Assembly (NCBI RefSeq): GCF_900215465.1
Contig: NZ_OBEH01000004.1
Location: forward strand, 186,001 to 250,000
Direction of reading: 5' to 3'
Source: Flagellimonas pacifica
Lineage (GTDB): Bacteria > Bacteroidota > Bacteroidia > Flavobacteriales > Flavobacteriaceae
Length of the DNA: 64,000 nt
Part shown: one piece after another, positions 9,223-17,318 of the stretch
Position numbering within the stretch: position 1 is the stretch's first letter
How the letters are laid out: every line of letters starts with the position of its first letter
Notes under the pieces: model-generated
Databases searched by the model: none
The model's input: the letters and a program-made list of their open reading frames with translations, nothing else
Told to the model about the DNA's origin: nothing
Made by a program: the position numbers and the translations under genes

Positions 9223-10686
9223 ATGCCAAGCAAAACCAGAAGTTTTCTCATACTTTTATTGTTTACCAGTATAGCCACTTTTGGTCAAAATACCCTTCCA
9301 GCAGATTCGCTGAATGTCATTGCTGAGACCACTATCATTGATGATATCACCCAAAACCAGATACCAGAGATTATACCCAATCAAGGTTTTACCATAAATA
9401 GTCTTTGGAGAGGAGCCTTGGGGATGGCGGTATTGATCTTTATATCCTTTCTTTTCAGTTCCAACCGAAAAGCCATCAACTGGAAAACTGTTGGAATTGG
9501 ACTTTCACTGCAATTGCTTATTGCTATTGGAGTTTTGAAAGTTCCATTTGTAAAATTGCTTTTTGAAAAAATTGGACAAGTATTTGTAAGCATTCTTGAT
9601 TTTACGCGAGCAGGAAGCAAGTTTCTGTTTGAAGGCCTGGTGGTGGATATGGATACTTTCGGATTTATTTTTGCCTTCCAGGTATTGCCCACCATTATTT
9701 TCTTTTCGGCATTGACATCCGTACTGTTCTATTTAGGCATTATCCAAAAAGTAGTAAGAGCGCTAGCTTGGTTGCTCACAAAATCTTTGGGCATTTCAGG
9801 TGCAGAAAGCCTTTCCATAGCCGGAAACATCTTTTTGGGTCAGACCGAAGCCCCCTTATTGATCAAGGCCTATTTGGAAAAAATGAACCGGTCGGAAATC
9901 CTTTTGGTGATGATTGGGGGAATGGCAACCGTAGCCGGTGCGGTTTTGGCAGCCTATATCGGATTTTTAGGTGGAGATGATCCTGCTTTGCGCTTGGTCT
10001 TTGCCAAACATTTATTGGCAGCCTCTGTAATGGCGGCTCCGGGTGCCATTGTGGTTTCCAAAATTTTATATCCACAGACCGAAAAAGTAAATACCGATGT
10101 AAAAGTATCCACAGAAAAAATTGGCGCCAATATTTTGGATGCCATTGCCAACGGAACCACTGAAGGACTTAAGCTCGCTATGAACGTGGGTGCCATGCTC
10201 TTGGTTTTTGTGGCCTTTATTGCCATGATCAATGGTATTTTAGGCTGGGTAGGCGACCTTACCACGTTTAACACATGGATTGCTGCCAATTCACCATACG
10301 ACAGTTTCTCGCTTGAAGCTATTTTGGGAACCGTTTTTGCACCTTTAATGTGGTTGATCGGTGTAAACGGAGACGATATAATGCTCATGGGGCAGCTGTT
10401 GGGCATAAAACTCGCTGCTAGTGAATTTATTGGCTACATTCAGCTTGCTGAACTAAAAAATATGGCCAGCAACCTACATTTTACTTATAATAAATCCGTG
10501 ATTATGGCTACGTATATGCTCTGCGGATTTGCCAACTTTGCTTCCATCGGTATCCAAATAGGGGGAATTGGCTCCTTGGCACCAGGTCAACGCAAAACCC
10601 TCTCCGAATTTGGTATGAAGGCCGTTTTGGGTGGATCACTTGCTTCACTTCTTTCAGCTACAATTGCGGGGATGATTCTTGGATGA
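9223..10686 (+). CDS. Concentrative nucleoside transporter (NupC/CNT family)
   Basis: Inner-membrane cation-coupled uptake of nucleosides. The 487 residues show multiple membrane helices and the CNT core: GQTEAPLLIKAYLEKMNRSE (about residues 206-225), the nucleoside/Na+ site region, followed by MATVAGAVLAAY and the C-terminal ANFASIGIQIGGIGSLAPGQ. An N-terminal extension (1-60) begins with a hydrophobic, signal-like stretch (FLILLLFTSIATFGQ) followed by a polar segment before the first core helix; such extensions occur in Bacteroidota homologues. Substrate specificity (purine or pyrimidine) cannot be read safely. Confidence 0.93.
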   Translation: MPSKTRSFLILLLFTSIATFGQNTLPADSLNVIAETTIIDDITQNQIPEIIPNQGFTINSLWRGALGMAVLIFISFLFSSNRKAINWKTVGIGLSLQLLIAIGVLKVPFVKLLFEKIGQVFVSILDFTRAGSKFLFEGLVVDMDTFGFIFAFQVLPTIIFFSALTSVLFYLGIIQKVVRALAWLLTKSLGISGAESLSIAGNIFLGQTEAPLLIKAYLEKMNRSEILLVMIGGMATVAGAVLAAYIGFLGGDDPALRLVFAKHLLAASVMAAPGAIVVSKILYPQTEKVNTDVKVSTEKIGANILDAIANGTTEGLKLAMNVGAMLLVFVAFIAMINGILGWVGDLTTFNTWIAANSPYDSFSLEAILGTVFAPLMWLIGVNGDDIMLMGQLLGIKLAASEFIGYIQLAELKNMASNLHFTYNKSVIMATYMLCGFANFASIGIQIGGIGSLAPGQRKTLSEFGMKAVLGGSLASLLSATIAGMILG

Positions 10687-10689
10687 TTG

Positions 10690-10718
10690 GGTGGAAGGTA
10701 AAGGTAAAAGGTTAATGG
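10690..10718. repeat. GGTAAA-rich intergenic repeat (left flank of four-helix-bundle gene)
   Basis: The tract begins GGTGGAAGGTAAAGG and continues with further AAGGT units. The complementary motif TTAACCCTTTACCATCCACC is at 11126-11145, so the two form an imperfect inverted repeat around the gene at 10770-11129. Confidence 0.6.
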
Positions 10719-10769
10719 GGCGCCAATAAACTTATAAAATCAACCTCAAGATTTTAAAAGGTTTATACC

Positions 10770-11129
10770 ATGCGAAATTTTCGAGAGTTGGAAATCTGGA
10801 AAGATGCCAGAAAATTGGTAAAGGATATCTACTTAACCACCAAACTACTTCCAGATACAGAAAAATATGGCCTAGTGTCACAAATTAACAGATGCTCAGT
10901 ATCAATTGCAGCCAATATTGCTGAAGGTTGTGCTAAATACTCCAACAAAGATTTTGTGCGATTTTTACAAATAAGCCTTGGTTCTGCTTATGAATTAGAA
11001 AATCACCTCATCCTCTGCGAAGATTTGGAATTCATCATACCAGAACAAGCATCTCCGATTATTAAAAAAGTACAACGCCTCCAAAAACGAATCGCTTCGT
11101 TGATAAAATACAACAAACAAAGCCTTTAA
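10770..11129 (+). CDS. Four-helix-bundle protein (S23 / 23S rRNA intervening-sequence family)
   Basis: Small (119 aa) all-helical protein of the TIGR02436-type family. Family hallmarks are FRELEIWKDARKLVKDIY at the N-terminus, NRCSVSIAANIAEG (about residues 41-54) and FLQISLGSAYELENHL (about 66-81). Members occur inside 23S rRNA intervening sequences and as many dispersed copies in flavobacteria, and the fold is shared with Avd of diversity-generating retroelements; a biochemical role is not established. The gene stop lies inside the right inverted repeat, and the gene stands alone between repeats, which suggests it may move or spread as a unit (inference). Confidence 0.9.
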   Translation: MRNFRELEIWKDARKLVKDIYLTTKLLPDTEKYGLVSQINRCSVSIAANIAEGCAKYSNKDFVRFLQISLGSAYELENHLILCEDLEFIIPEQASPIIKKVQRLQKRIASLIKYNKQSL

Positions 11130-11275
11130 CCCTTTACCATCCACCTTTTGCTCTTCACCCTTTACTTTCGCCCCTTCTACCCCTCCCCAAAAAAAACAAT
11201 CGTTAATAAAATCTAATAAATCACAACCCTTCACCTTTTACCTTTTACCCTATACCCATTATCTTTAACCCTGTT
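11126..11275. repeat. ACCCTTTACC / ACCTTTTACC intergenic repeat tract
   Basis: About 150 bases rich in reiterated ACCTTTTACC-like units: CCCTTTACCATCCACC (11130-11145), TTCACCCTTTAC (from 11155), and CACCTTTTACCTTTTACCC (from 11236). The strand-reversed counterpart flanks the gene on its other side at 10690-10718. Similar short motifs recur around 14050-14090 and 14285-14400. Confidence 0.6.
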
Positions 11276-12100
11276 ATGAAACAATACCACGACTTACTAA
11301 AACACGTATTGGAACACGGAAACCAAAAGGGCGACCGTACCGGAACAGGAACAATGAGCGTTTTTGGCTACCAGATGCGGTTTGATCTATCCGAAGGATT
11401 CCCAATGGTGACCACCAAAAAATTGCATTTAAAATCCATTGTGCATGAGCTGTTATGGTTTTTAAAAGGTGATACCAATGTGGGTTACCTGCAGGAGAAC
11501 GGCGTCCGTATTTGGAACGAATGGGCGGATGAAAACGGAGATTTAGGCCCGGTGTACGGACACCAATGGCGCAATTGGAACAGTGAGGAAATAGACCAGA
11601 TAAAAGAAGTAATCGAAACCCTAAAAAGCAATCCCAATAGCCGAAGGATGTTGGTCTCTGCCTGGAACCCCAGCGTGTTGCCGGACACTTCTGTGTCTTT
11701 TGGTGAGAATGTAGCCAACGGAAAAGCGGCCCTACCCCCCTGCCATGCATTTTTCCAGTTTTATGTGGCCGATGGCAAACTCTCCTGCCAGCTCTACCAA
11801 CGTAGTGCAGATATTTTTTTGGGCGTGCCCTTTAACATTGCCTCCTACGCCCTGTTTACCCTAATGATGGCCCAAGTATGCGGCTACCAGCCCGGCGATT
11901 TTATACACACCTTTGGTGATGCCCATATTTACAACAACCATATGGAGCAGGTAGAGCTACAACTAAGCCGTGACCCACGCCCTTTACCCACTATGAGGCT
12001 GAACCCAACAGTTAAGAACATTTTTGATTTTACCTTTGACGATTTTGAATTATTGAACTATGACCCCCACCCACATATTAAAGGGGTTGTGGCGGTGTAA
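11276..12100 (+). CDS. thyA: Thymidylate synthase
   Basis: Methylates dUMP to dTMP with methylenetetrahydrofolate, yielding dihydrofolate that FolA (29446-29937) must recycle. All family motifs are present: DRTGTGT (phosphate and folate region), the catalytic Cys156 in PPCHAFFQF, the RRM phosphate site (123-125), [18 protein letters not shown], and the C-terminal GVVAV. The 274 aa exceed the 264 of E. coli because of about ten residues ([10 protein letters not shown]) just before the catalytic loop, common in this phylum. The gene directly follows the repeat tract at 11126-11275. Confidence 0.97.
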   Translation: MKQYHDLLKHVLEHGNQKGDRTGTGTMSVFGYQMRFDLSEGFPMVTTKKLHLKSIVHELLWFLKGDTNVGYLQENGVRIWNEWADENGDLGPVYGHQWRNWNSEEIDQIKEVIETLKSNPNSRRMLVSAWNPSVLPDTSVSFGENVANGKAALPPCHAFFQFYVADGKLSCQLYQRSADIFLGVPFNIASYALFTLMMAQVCGYQPGDFIHTFGDAHIYNNHMEQVELQLSRDPRPLPTMRLNPTVKNIFDFTFDDFELLNYDPHPHIKGVVAV

Positions 12101-12195
12101 AACAAAGCTTGGTATTTGAAGTTTCTAATTCCTCTAATATGGAAAAGCAGACTAACACTTGATTAGATAATTTCAATGTAACGATTCGTTATCTT

Positions 12196-12993
12196 ATGCA
12201 ATATGCACCTTCTGCAAGTCTTTCAAAATATATCAAACACTATCTTTTGTTCAACGTCCCATCTAATGACCAGAGAAAATATAGACATTTCTCAAACGGT
12301 CACCAAGGCTTGGTTTTCATTTTAAAAAATGGCGAACTAACTTTACTAAATTCAAGGACAAAATTGCCCGAAACATTTGTTTTAGGCCAGTTATCGAAAA
12401 GTCAAGAATTTCAAATCAAAGGAACTGTTTCTGTTTTAATTGTATTATTCCAACCATCCGGTTTTTATGAATTAACTAGTATTCCAGGAAGTAAGTACAT
12501 CAATAGTTTTGAAGATTCCCGTTTAATTTTTGGAAATGAAATCCTGAAGCTCAAGGAACGTCTCCAATTATGCTCTGATTCGAGCATAATGATTAATTAT
12601 TTGGATTCTTATTTTACAGAAAAAGCAAAGGGTCGGCAACATAGTATGACTCCTAGCCTTGAAAATGCAGTTGGTATTATTAATAATGAAAAAGGCAGGT
12701 TGTCTGTAAATGAGCTTTGTGCTAAAACCGGAATCACAGAGAGAAAGATACAGAGGTTGTTTTTTGAGCAAATAGGTATCTCGCCAAAGAAATTCATTGG
12801 CAATATTAGATTGCATTCCTTTTTAAGGCAATTAAGAAATGAAGGTGATTTTTCTTCATTGACAAAATTAAGTCTTGATGCAGGTTACTATGACCAAGCC
12901 CATTTAATAAGGGAATTCCAAAAAATAGTCGGCATTGCTCCCACAGAATATCTGAAGACATCACGTCTTGCCGTCAATCTCTTTGAGGTATAG
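12196..12993 (+). CDS. AraC-family transcriptional regulator
   Basis: The 265-residue product has an N-terminal DUF6597-like domain (about 1-140; YAPSASLSKYIKHYLLFNVP) and a C-terminal AraC double helix-turn-helix (about 155-255; LSVNELCAKTGITERKIQRLF and YYDQAHLIREFQKIVGIAPTEYL). TAACG-ATT-CGTTA at 12179-12191, five bases before the ATG, could be an autoregulatory site. It stands 71 bases upstream of a nitrilase-family gene on the same strand, so the enzyme is the likely target. The signal sensed is unknown. Confidence 0.9.
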   Translation: MQYAPSASLSKYIKHYLLFNVPSNDQRKYRHFSNGHQGLVFILKNGELTLLNSRTKLPETFVLGQLSKSQEFQIKGTVSVLIVLFQPSGFYELTSIPGSKYINSFEDSRLIFGNEILKLKERLQLCSDSSIMINYLDSYFTEKAKGRQHSMTPSLENAVGIINNEKGRLSVNELCAKTGITERKIQRLFFEQIGISPKKFIGNIRLHSFLRQLRNEGDFSSLTKLSLDAGYYDQAHLIREFQKIVGIAPTEYLKTSRLAVNLFEV

Positions 12994-13064
12994 CATATCC
13001 TTGTCGGTTTTGTACAATTTTTATCCCTTAAGAATCGATAGTTTTACCTTTTATCACTTGTATC

Positions 13065-14012
13065 ATGGATGAGTTAAATATTGCAGTCGCCCAATTTCAA
13101 CCCAAGGATGGAGACAAGGCGTACAACCTAAAAGTAATTGAGAATCTAACAAGAAAAGCAAAAAGTAGAGGAGCGGATGTCATTAGTTTTCATGAGATGT
13201 CGATTACAGCTTACACTTTCACAAAAGATTTAAATTATGATCAAATTGTCGATTTAGCTGAATTAATTCCTGCTGGGGAAAGCGTGCAAAAACTCATTAA
13301 AATTTCAGAGGAAACCGATATAGCCATTTTAGCTGGTTTGGTAGAAAAAGAAAATAACGAGGTATACAACACTTATGTTTGCGTGAATCAAGGAAAGGTA
13401 GTCGCTAAATTTAGAAAATTGCACCCCTTTATCAATAAGTACATGTCAGCTGGAAATAAGTATGAAGTATTTGATATAAAAGGCTGGAAATGTGGAATAT
13501 TAATTTGTTATGACAACAATGTCATAGAAAATGTAAGAGCAACAACCCTATTGGGAGCGGAATTGATTTTTGCACCTCATGTGACCGGTTGTACCCCATC
13601 AGCAATGCCAGGAAGAGATTATGTGGATAACAAATTTTGGCAAAATAGAGAAATAGATCCAGTTTCACTGAGATTAGAGTTCGACGGTCCCAAAGGAAGA
13701 GGATGGTTGATGCGTTGGTTACCTGCAAGGGCATATGATAACGGTGTGTATTACGCCTTTACCAACCCGATTGGATATGATGGCGAACATTTGAAAAATG
13801 GAAATTCAATGATTTTGGATCCTTTTGGAGAGGTTCTCACAGAAATAAAATCATTTGAAGACGAAATCTCAATAGCCAAAATCATCAAGAGTAAAATTCC
13901 ACTTGCTGGCGGGTTCCGATACATGAATGCTCGAAGACCAGATTTATATAGAAATATAATTGGTAAAGAACATACTTCAAAATTTAAACCCACCTGGATC
14001 AGTGAAAAATAA
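13065..14012 (+). CDS. Carbon-nitrogen hydrolase (nitrilase superfamily)
   Basis: Hydrolyses non-peptide C-N bonds (amidase or N-carbamoylase-like). The Glu-Lys-Cys triad is visible: E44 in SFHEMSIT, K118 in FRKLHPF, and C148 in CGILICYDN. The length (315 aa) suits the superfamily. The C-terminus (GGFRYMNARRPDLY) resembles N-carbamoyl-amino-acid or polyamine-type amidases, but the substrate cannot be assigned. Its neighbour is the AraC regulator upstream. Confidence 0.9.
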   Translation: MDELNIAVAQFQPKDGDKAYNLKVIENLTRKAKSRGADVISFHEMSITAYTFTKDLNYDQIVDLAELIPAGESVQKLIKISEETDIAILAGLVEKENNEVYNTYVCVNQGKVVAKFRKLHPFINKYMSAGNKYEVFDIKGWKCGILICYDNNVIENVRATTLLGAELIFAPHVTGCTPSAMPGRDYVDNKFWQNREIDPVSLRLEFDGPKGRGWLMRWLPARAYDNGVYYAFTNPIGYDGEHLKNGNSMILDPFGEVLTEIKSFEDEISIAKIIKSKIPLAGGFRYMNARRPDLYRNIIGKEHTSKFKPTWISEK

Positions 14013-14069
14013 TTTTCAGTCTTAACAACCATGGATATTCAGTTTTAACAGGCGTCTAAAAAGATACCC

Positions 14070-14312
14070 TTAACCCTTCAAAACACCAATAATATCTCTA
14101 ATTGCAGTGACCACATGTTGTATTTCCCTTTGGGCAAAGGCACCCTCCTCAACGTAAAACAACATTTCCACCCCCAAATCCAGAACATTGGCCATTTTGT
14201 CTGGGGTGCCATAACCTTCTTTAATAAGTTCCGCTAAACTTTCAAGTTGCTTTTTGTCCAACATATTTTCCTTTTTCAATTCACTTTTCAACCTTTCACC
14301 ATTCAAATTCAA
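14070..14312 (-). CDS. Small hypothetical protein
   Basis: An 80-residue ORF on the minus strand between two plus-strand genes. It may start at the internal Met (MLDKKQLESL, residue 17), giving 64 aa. The product is helical and charged (LESLAELIKEGYGTPDKMAN, then FAQREIQHVVTAIRDIIGVL), with amino-acid use like a real protein rather than an antisense shadow. Repeats of the ACCCTT type lie at both ends, as with the four-helix-bundle gene. I do not recognise the family. Confidence 0.5.
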   Translation of the reverse strand: MNLNGERLKSELKKENMLDKKQLESLAELIKEGYGTPDKMANVLDLGVEMLFYVEEGAFAQREIQHVVTAIRDIIGVLKG

Positions 14313-14338
14313 AGATAAATCCCTTCTAGATGATAAGG

Positions 14339-14356
14339 GTCATAACAAATTATGAC
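14339..14356. promoter_or_regulatory. Candidate Crp/Fnr-type operator upstream of the crp-like gene
   Basis: GTCATAA-CAAA-TTATGAC is a perfect 7-4-7 inverted repeat of the Crp/Fnr kind. It overlaps a near -7 box (TGACTTTG, 14352-14359) and lies 53 bases before the regulator start at 14409, suggesting autoregulation. A second, less symmetric copy is at 17209-17226. Confidence 0.55.
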
Positions 14357-14408
14357 TTTGTAAATTCAACTTTCCTACCTTTAACCCTTTACCATTCGGT
14401 TGATCAAC

Positions 14409-14972
14409 ATGCAAAACCTGTTACAGACCATTTCTACCCGTGCCTATGTAAGCGTTCCGCTCAAAGAGACGCTACAATCCTGTTTTAAGCTGGTGGAAAC
14501 CCAAAAGGGCGATAAAATACTGCTGGAGAACAATCGGGCCGGCCATCTCTATTTTATCGAAAAAGGAGTCCTCCACAATTACTACTTCCATAACGGTAAA
14601 CAAATCACTTCGTGGTTCTATACCGAAAACCAATTTGTTACCGCTTGGTACAGTTTCTATGCCCAAAAGCCCAGTTTTGAAGAAATAGAATGCTTGGAGG
14701 ATTGTGCGCTGTACCGTATCAGCTATTCCGACTACCAAAAACTTATTGCCGACTTTCCGGCCTTTGGCAACTTTGCCCGTTTACTGGCCGAAGAGATGCT
14801 GGCCTTTTTGGACGAATTTTCCAAGGGTTGGTCCTTTCTTTCCGCAAAGGAAAAGTACCAATTGCTCAAACATAGTTTACCACAGTTGGAGCTTCGCGTA
14901 AAATTAGGATTGATAGCCTCCTTTTTGGGCGTTACCCAAGAAACCTTGAGCCGTATCCGTGCCCAAAAGTGA
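14409..14972 (+). CDS. Crp/Fnr-family transcriptional regulator
   Basis: The start is set at ATG 14409 (MQNLLQTIS; 187 aa) rather than the TTG 9 bases upstream. A cyclic-nucleotide-binding-like beta-barrel occupies about residues 25-115 (GDKILLENNRAGHLYFIEKG). A long helix follows, and a short C-terminal helix-turn-helix (LIASFLGVTQETLSRIRAQ) closes the protein, the compact type frequent in Bacteroidota. There are no cysteines arranged as in Fnr. The genes that follow (exported protein, fatty acid hydroxylase, VOC protein) run in the same direction and are likely targets (inference). Confidence 0.88.
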   Translation: MQNLLQTISTRAYVSVPLKETLQSCFKLVETQKGDKILLENNRAGHLYFIEKGVLHNYYFHNGKQITSWFYTENQFVTAWYSFYAQKPSFEEIECLEDCALYRISYSDYQKLIADFPAFGNFARLLAEEMLAFLDEFSKGWSFLSAKEKYQLLKHSLPQLELRVKLGLIASFLGVTQETLSRIRAQK

Positions 14973-15037
14973 TTTTTTGATCTATGTCAAAAGAACCATC
15001 AAAAAGCCCCCTTACTTTTGACCTAAACAAATGAGAT

Positions 15038-15571
15038 ATGAAAAATTCGACCTTAGTTTTTAGGAGTTTGGGCATTATTATCTTCCTGACAGGACTGGCC
15101 CATTTGTTCTCTTTCGGCGTGAGTGCAGGTGGCGACTTCCCCACTTCGGTAACAGAAACGGATCAGGAGACCATACAACATCCCGAAGCTACCAAACCTG
15201 CTGAAAATTTGGATTCCAACACCCAATCTGGCAAAGAGACCGATTACATTATCGACAAATGGAAGGTGGTCTACAACACGGACGAATATAAAGGCGCCAT
15301 CGTCTACGCCATTAAAAAAGAAGGAACGGTGTTCAATGCCTATACCTATCAATATGAAGATGAAAATGGCTATACCGAAAAGGCCGAAGGCACCAAAATC
15401 CTGACCATAACTTCGTTTAATGCCTCCAAGGGAAAAGGCATTTACAGTGTAGCATTTGAAGGTGAGAAATACAAAATAGACTGTAAAATAGCCCTAGTGG
15501 ACGAAAATACCTTTACACTGAGCTACGACTACTACGGTTATACCGATGTTGAAACCTGGAAAAGACAATAG
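15038..15571 (+). CDS. Hypothetical exported or membrane-anchored protein
   Basis: The 177-residue product has an N-terminal hydrophobic stretch (about residues 7-28) that could be an anchor or signal peptide, then a polar linker rich in Thr/Glu/Pro and a compact C-terminal domain (about 65-177) with many aromatic strands (DKWKVVYNTDEYKGAIVYAI, FTLSYDYYGYTDVETWKR). That pattern resembles small lipocalin-like or DUF2147-like beta domains, but I do not assign it. Its stop is 2 bases before the fatty acid hydroxylase gene, so the two are cotranscribed. Confidence 0.75.
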   Translation: MKNSTLVFRSLGIIIFLTGLAHLFSFGVSAGGDFPTSVTETDQETIQHPEATKPAENLDSNTQSGKETDYIIDKWKVVYNTDEYKGAIVYAIKKEGTVFNAYTYQYEDENGYTEKAEGTKILTITSFNASKGKGIYSVAFEGEKYKIDCKIALVDENTFTLSYDYYGYTDVETWKRQ

Positions 15572-15573
15572 CC

Positions 15574-16455
15574 ATGATTGAATTTTTAGCTAAAAAACTG
15601 GATTGGTTGGATGTACAATATTGGTTCTACATCTTCAACGACCTGAGCCTGTTCTACATTATTGTGCCCTTCTTTGCGCTGGAACTGATACGCTACGCCT
15701 ATTTAAAAAGATTGGACAAGGATTTGGTGCTGGATAGCATTGCCAACGTGGTCACCTTTGGTGCTTTCTTTTTGATCGAGATCATTTTGGGCATCTTGGC
15801 CATTACTAAGGTGTATTATTGGGTCTACAATAACATCAGTCTGCCGCATTTGGAACTCAACTGGGCGACTCTAATCTGTTGTGTGCTGTTGGCCGATTTT
15901 GCTTATTATTGGGAACACCGTACCATGCACCGTATTGGGATTGGTTGGGCCACGCACACCGTTCACCACAGTTCGCCACATTTTAACATGTCGGTCGCCT
16001 ATCGATTTGGGCCTTTGGATGCCATTATGCCCATTGTGTTTTCACTTCCGATCGTGATGCTTGGCTTTGACCCCATCTTGGTGTTGCTGTCCGAAGTTTT
16101 TGTACAGGTCTTTCAGACCTTGTTACATACCGAAATTATTGGTAAGCTCACCAAACCCGTTGAGTTTATTTTCAATACGCCATCGCACCATCGTGTGCAC
16201 CATGGCTCTAACCGACAATATTGGGATAAGAACTATGCCGGAATCTTGATTATTTGGGACCGAATGCTGGGCACCTTTGAACCTGAAAAAGAAAAAGTGG
16301 TCTACGGAATTTCCCAACCTATCAATAGTGTGAACCCTATTGTGGTCTTTTTTCATGGCATTACCCGGTTTGTGAAAAAATTGAGACAGATCAAAGGGTT
16401 TTCCAATAAACTGTTGGCGTTTGTCAAACCTCCAGATTGGATGCCTAAACCATAG
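15574..16455 (+). CDS. Sterol desaturase / fatty acid hydroxylase family protein
   Basis: Membrane di-iron oxygenase of the fatty acid hydroxylase superfamily (293 aa, four or five membrane helices). The histidine clusters that bind the irons are visible as HRTMH (about residues 112-116), HTVHHSSPHFN (about 127-137) and PSHHRVHHGS (about 203-212). Family members hydroxylate or desaturate sterols, fatty acids or carotenoids; the substrate here is unknown. It is tightly coupled to the exported-protein gene upstream and followed 14 bases later by a VOC-family gene. Confidence 0.9.
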   Translation: MIEFLAKKLDWLDVQYWFYIFNDLSLFYIIVPFFALELIRYAYLKRLDKDLVLDSIANVVTFGAFFLIEIILGILAITKVYYWVYNNISLPHLELNWATLICCVLLADFAYYWEHRTMHRIGIGWATHTVHHSSPHFNMSVAYRFGPLDAIMPIVFSLPIVMLGFDPILVLLSEVFVQVFQTLLHTEIIGKLTKPVEFIFNTPSHHRVHHGSNRQYWDKNYAGILIIWDRMLGTFEPEKEKVVYGISQPINSVNPIVVFFHGITRFVKKLRQIKGFSNKLLAFVKPPDWMPKP

Positions 16456-16469
16456 TTAAATTCAAAAGT

Positions 16470-17192
16470 ATGAAACCTAATAACTTTATATTTGCGGACC
16501 TTTCTACCTACAAACCCAAACAGACCATGGCATTTTACGAAGCCGTTTTTGGATGGAAGTATTACGAGTCTGATGGTTATTTTACTGCCTTTAAAGGAGA
16601 TAAGGAAATCTGTGGACTTTACGAAACCCCAGAAAAGTTCAAGCAAATGCGGATGCCCCACTTCTGGATGTCCTACGTTCAAGTGAACAATGCACAACAA
16701 ACCGTGGAAAAGGCTCGAAAGCTAGGTGGCATAGTCGAAGTGGTGGACGAAAGTGTTTTCGGTAAGGTTGCACTTATTCGGGATCCGCAGGGAGCCGGGT
16801 TTACCATTTATGAAGGAAATCAACTTACCTATACCAGAACCCAAGAAGAACCAAGCACTTTGATCTGGAACGAACTGCATGTTTCCGAAGCATCCAAAGT
16901 AATTCCATTTTATGAAGGCATTTTTAATTGGAGTTTTGAAGCCCAAGGGCAGGGCAACTACAAAATCCAAAACCATGAGGGCGAACATATTGCCGACCTG
17001 TTGGAAATCCATAATGATTTTAAAGGCAAATACGAATATTGGGCCTGCACTTTTGGTGTGGAAAATTTGGCCTCTATACGAGATAGAATTGTCGCCCTTG
17101 GCGGTACATTGGTTTCGGACGAAAATCAACGGACATTAATGACCGATGCTTCTCAGGAGGCTTTTTTTTATGTAAAAGAAGTTTCCGGTTGA
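16470..17192 (+). CDS. VOC-family (glyoxalase/dioxygenase fold) protein, two modules
   Basis: A 240-residue protein made of two vicinal-oxygen-chelate modules (about 1-118 and 125-240): each has an F-x-x-L/W-x-E/D opening strand, FYEAVFGWKYYES and FYEGIFNWSFEAQ, and ends with a GFTIYE or FFYVKEV strand. Such two-domain proteins include antibiotic-resistance-like and CFP30-like members. Metal ligands cannot be assigned with certainty and the substrate is unknown. It is the last gene of the hydroxylase cluster. Confidence 0.85.
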   Translation: MKPNNFIFADLSTYKPKQTMAFYEAVFGWKYYESDGYFTAFKGDKEICGLYETPEKFKQMRMPHFWMSYVQVNNAQQTVEKARKLGGIVEVVDESVFGKVALIRDPQGAGFTIYEGNQLTYTRTQEEPSTLIWNELHVSEASKVIPFYEGIFNWSFEAQGQGNYKIQNHEGEHIADLLEIHNDFKGKYEYWACTFGVENLASIRDRIVALGGTLVSDENQRTLMTDASQEAFFYVKEVSG

Positions 17193-17208
17193 CATGAAAG
17201 TTTTAAGG

Positions 17209-17226
17209 GGCATAACAAATTATTAC
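17209..17226. promoter_or_regulatory. Second copy of the CATAACAAATTAT motif
   Basis: GGCATAACAAATTATTACC shares 13 exact bases (CATAACAAATTAT), and the surrounding AGGG and TAAATTC, with the Crp-type site at 14339-14356. The right half is imperfect. It lies about 93 bases upstream of the methyltransferase gene at 17319. Confidence 0.4.
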
Positions 17227-17318
17227 CCCGATAAATTCCTATTGTATTTCAAATTTTGATTGTCCTTTTTTTCAATAATATTTGCATCTTTAAGAATTAC
17301 AAACTGTAATTACTTCAT

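Noticed and set aside
10770..11129. Four-helix-bundle protein as Avd of a diversity-generating retroelement
   Set aside because: No reverse transcriptase, template repeat or variable repeat is seen in the window.
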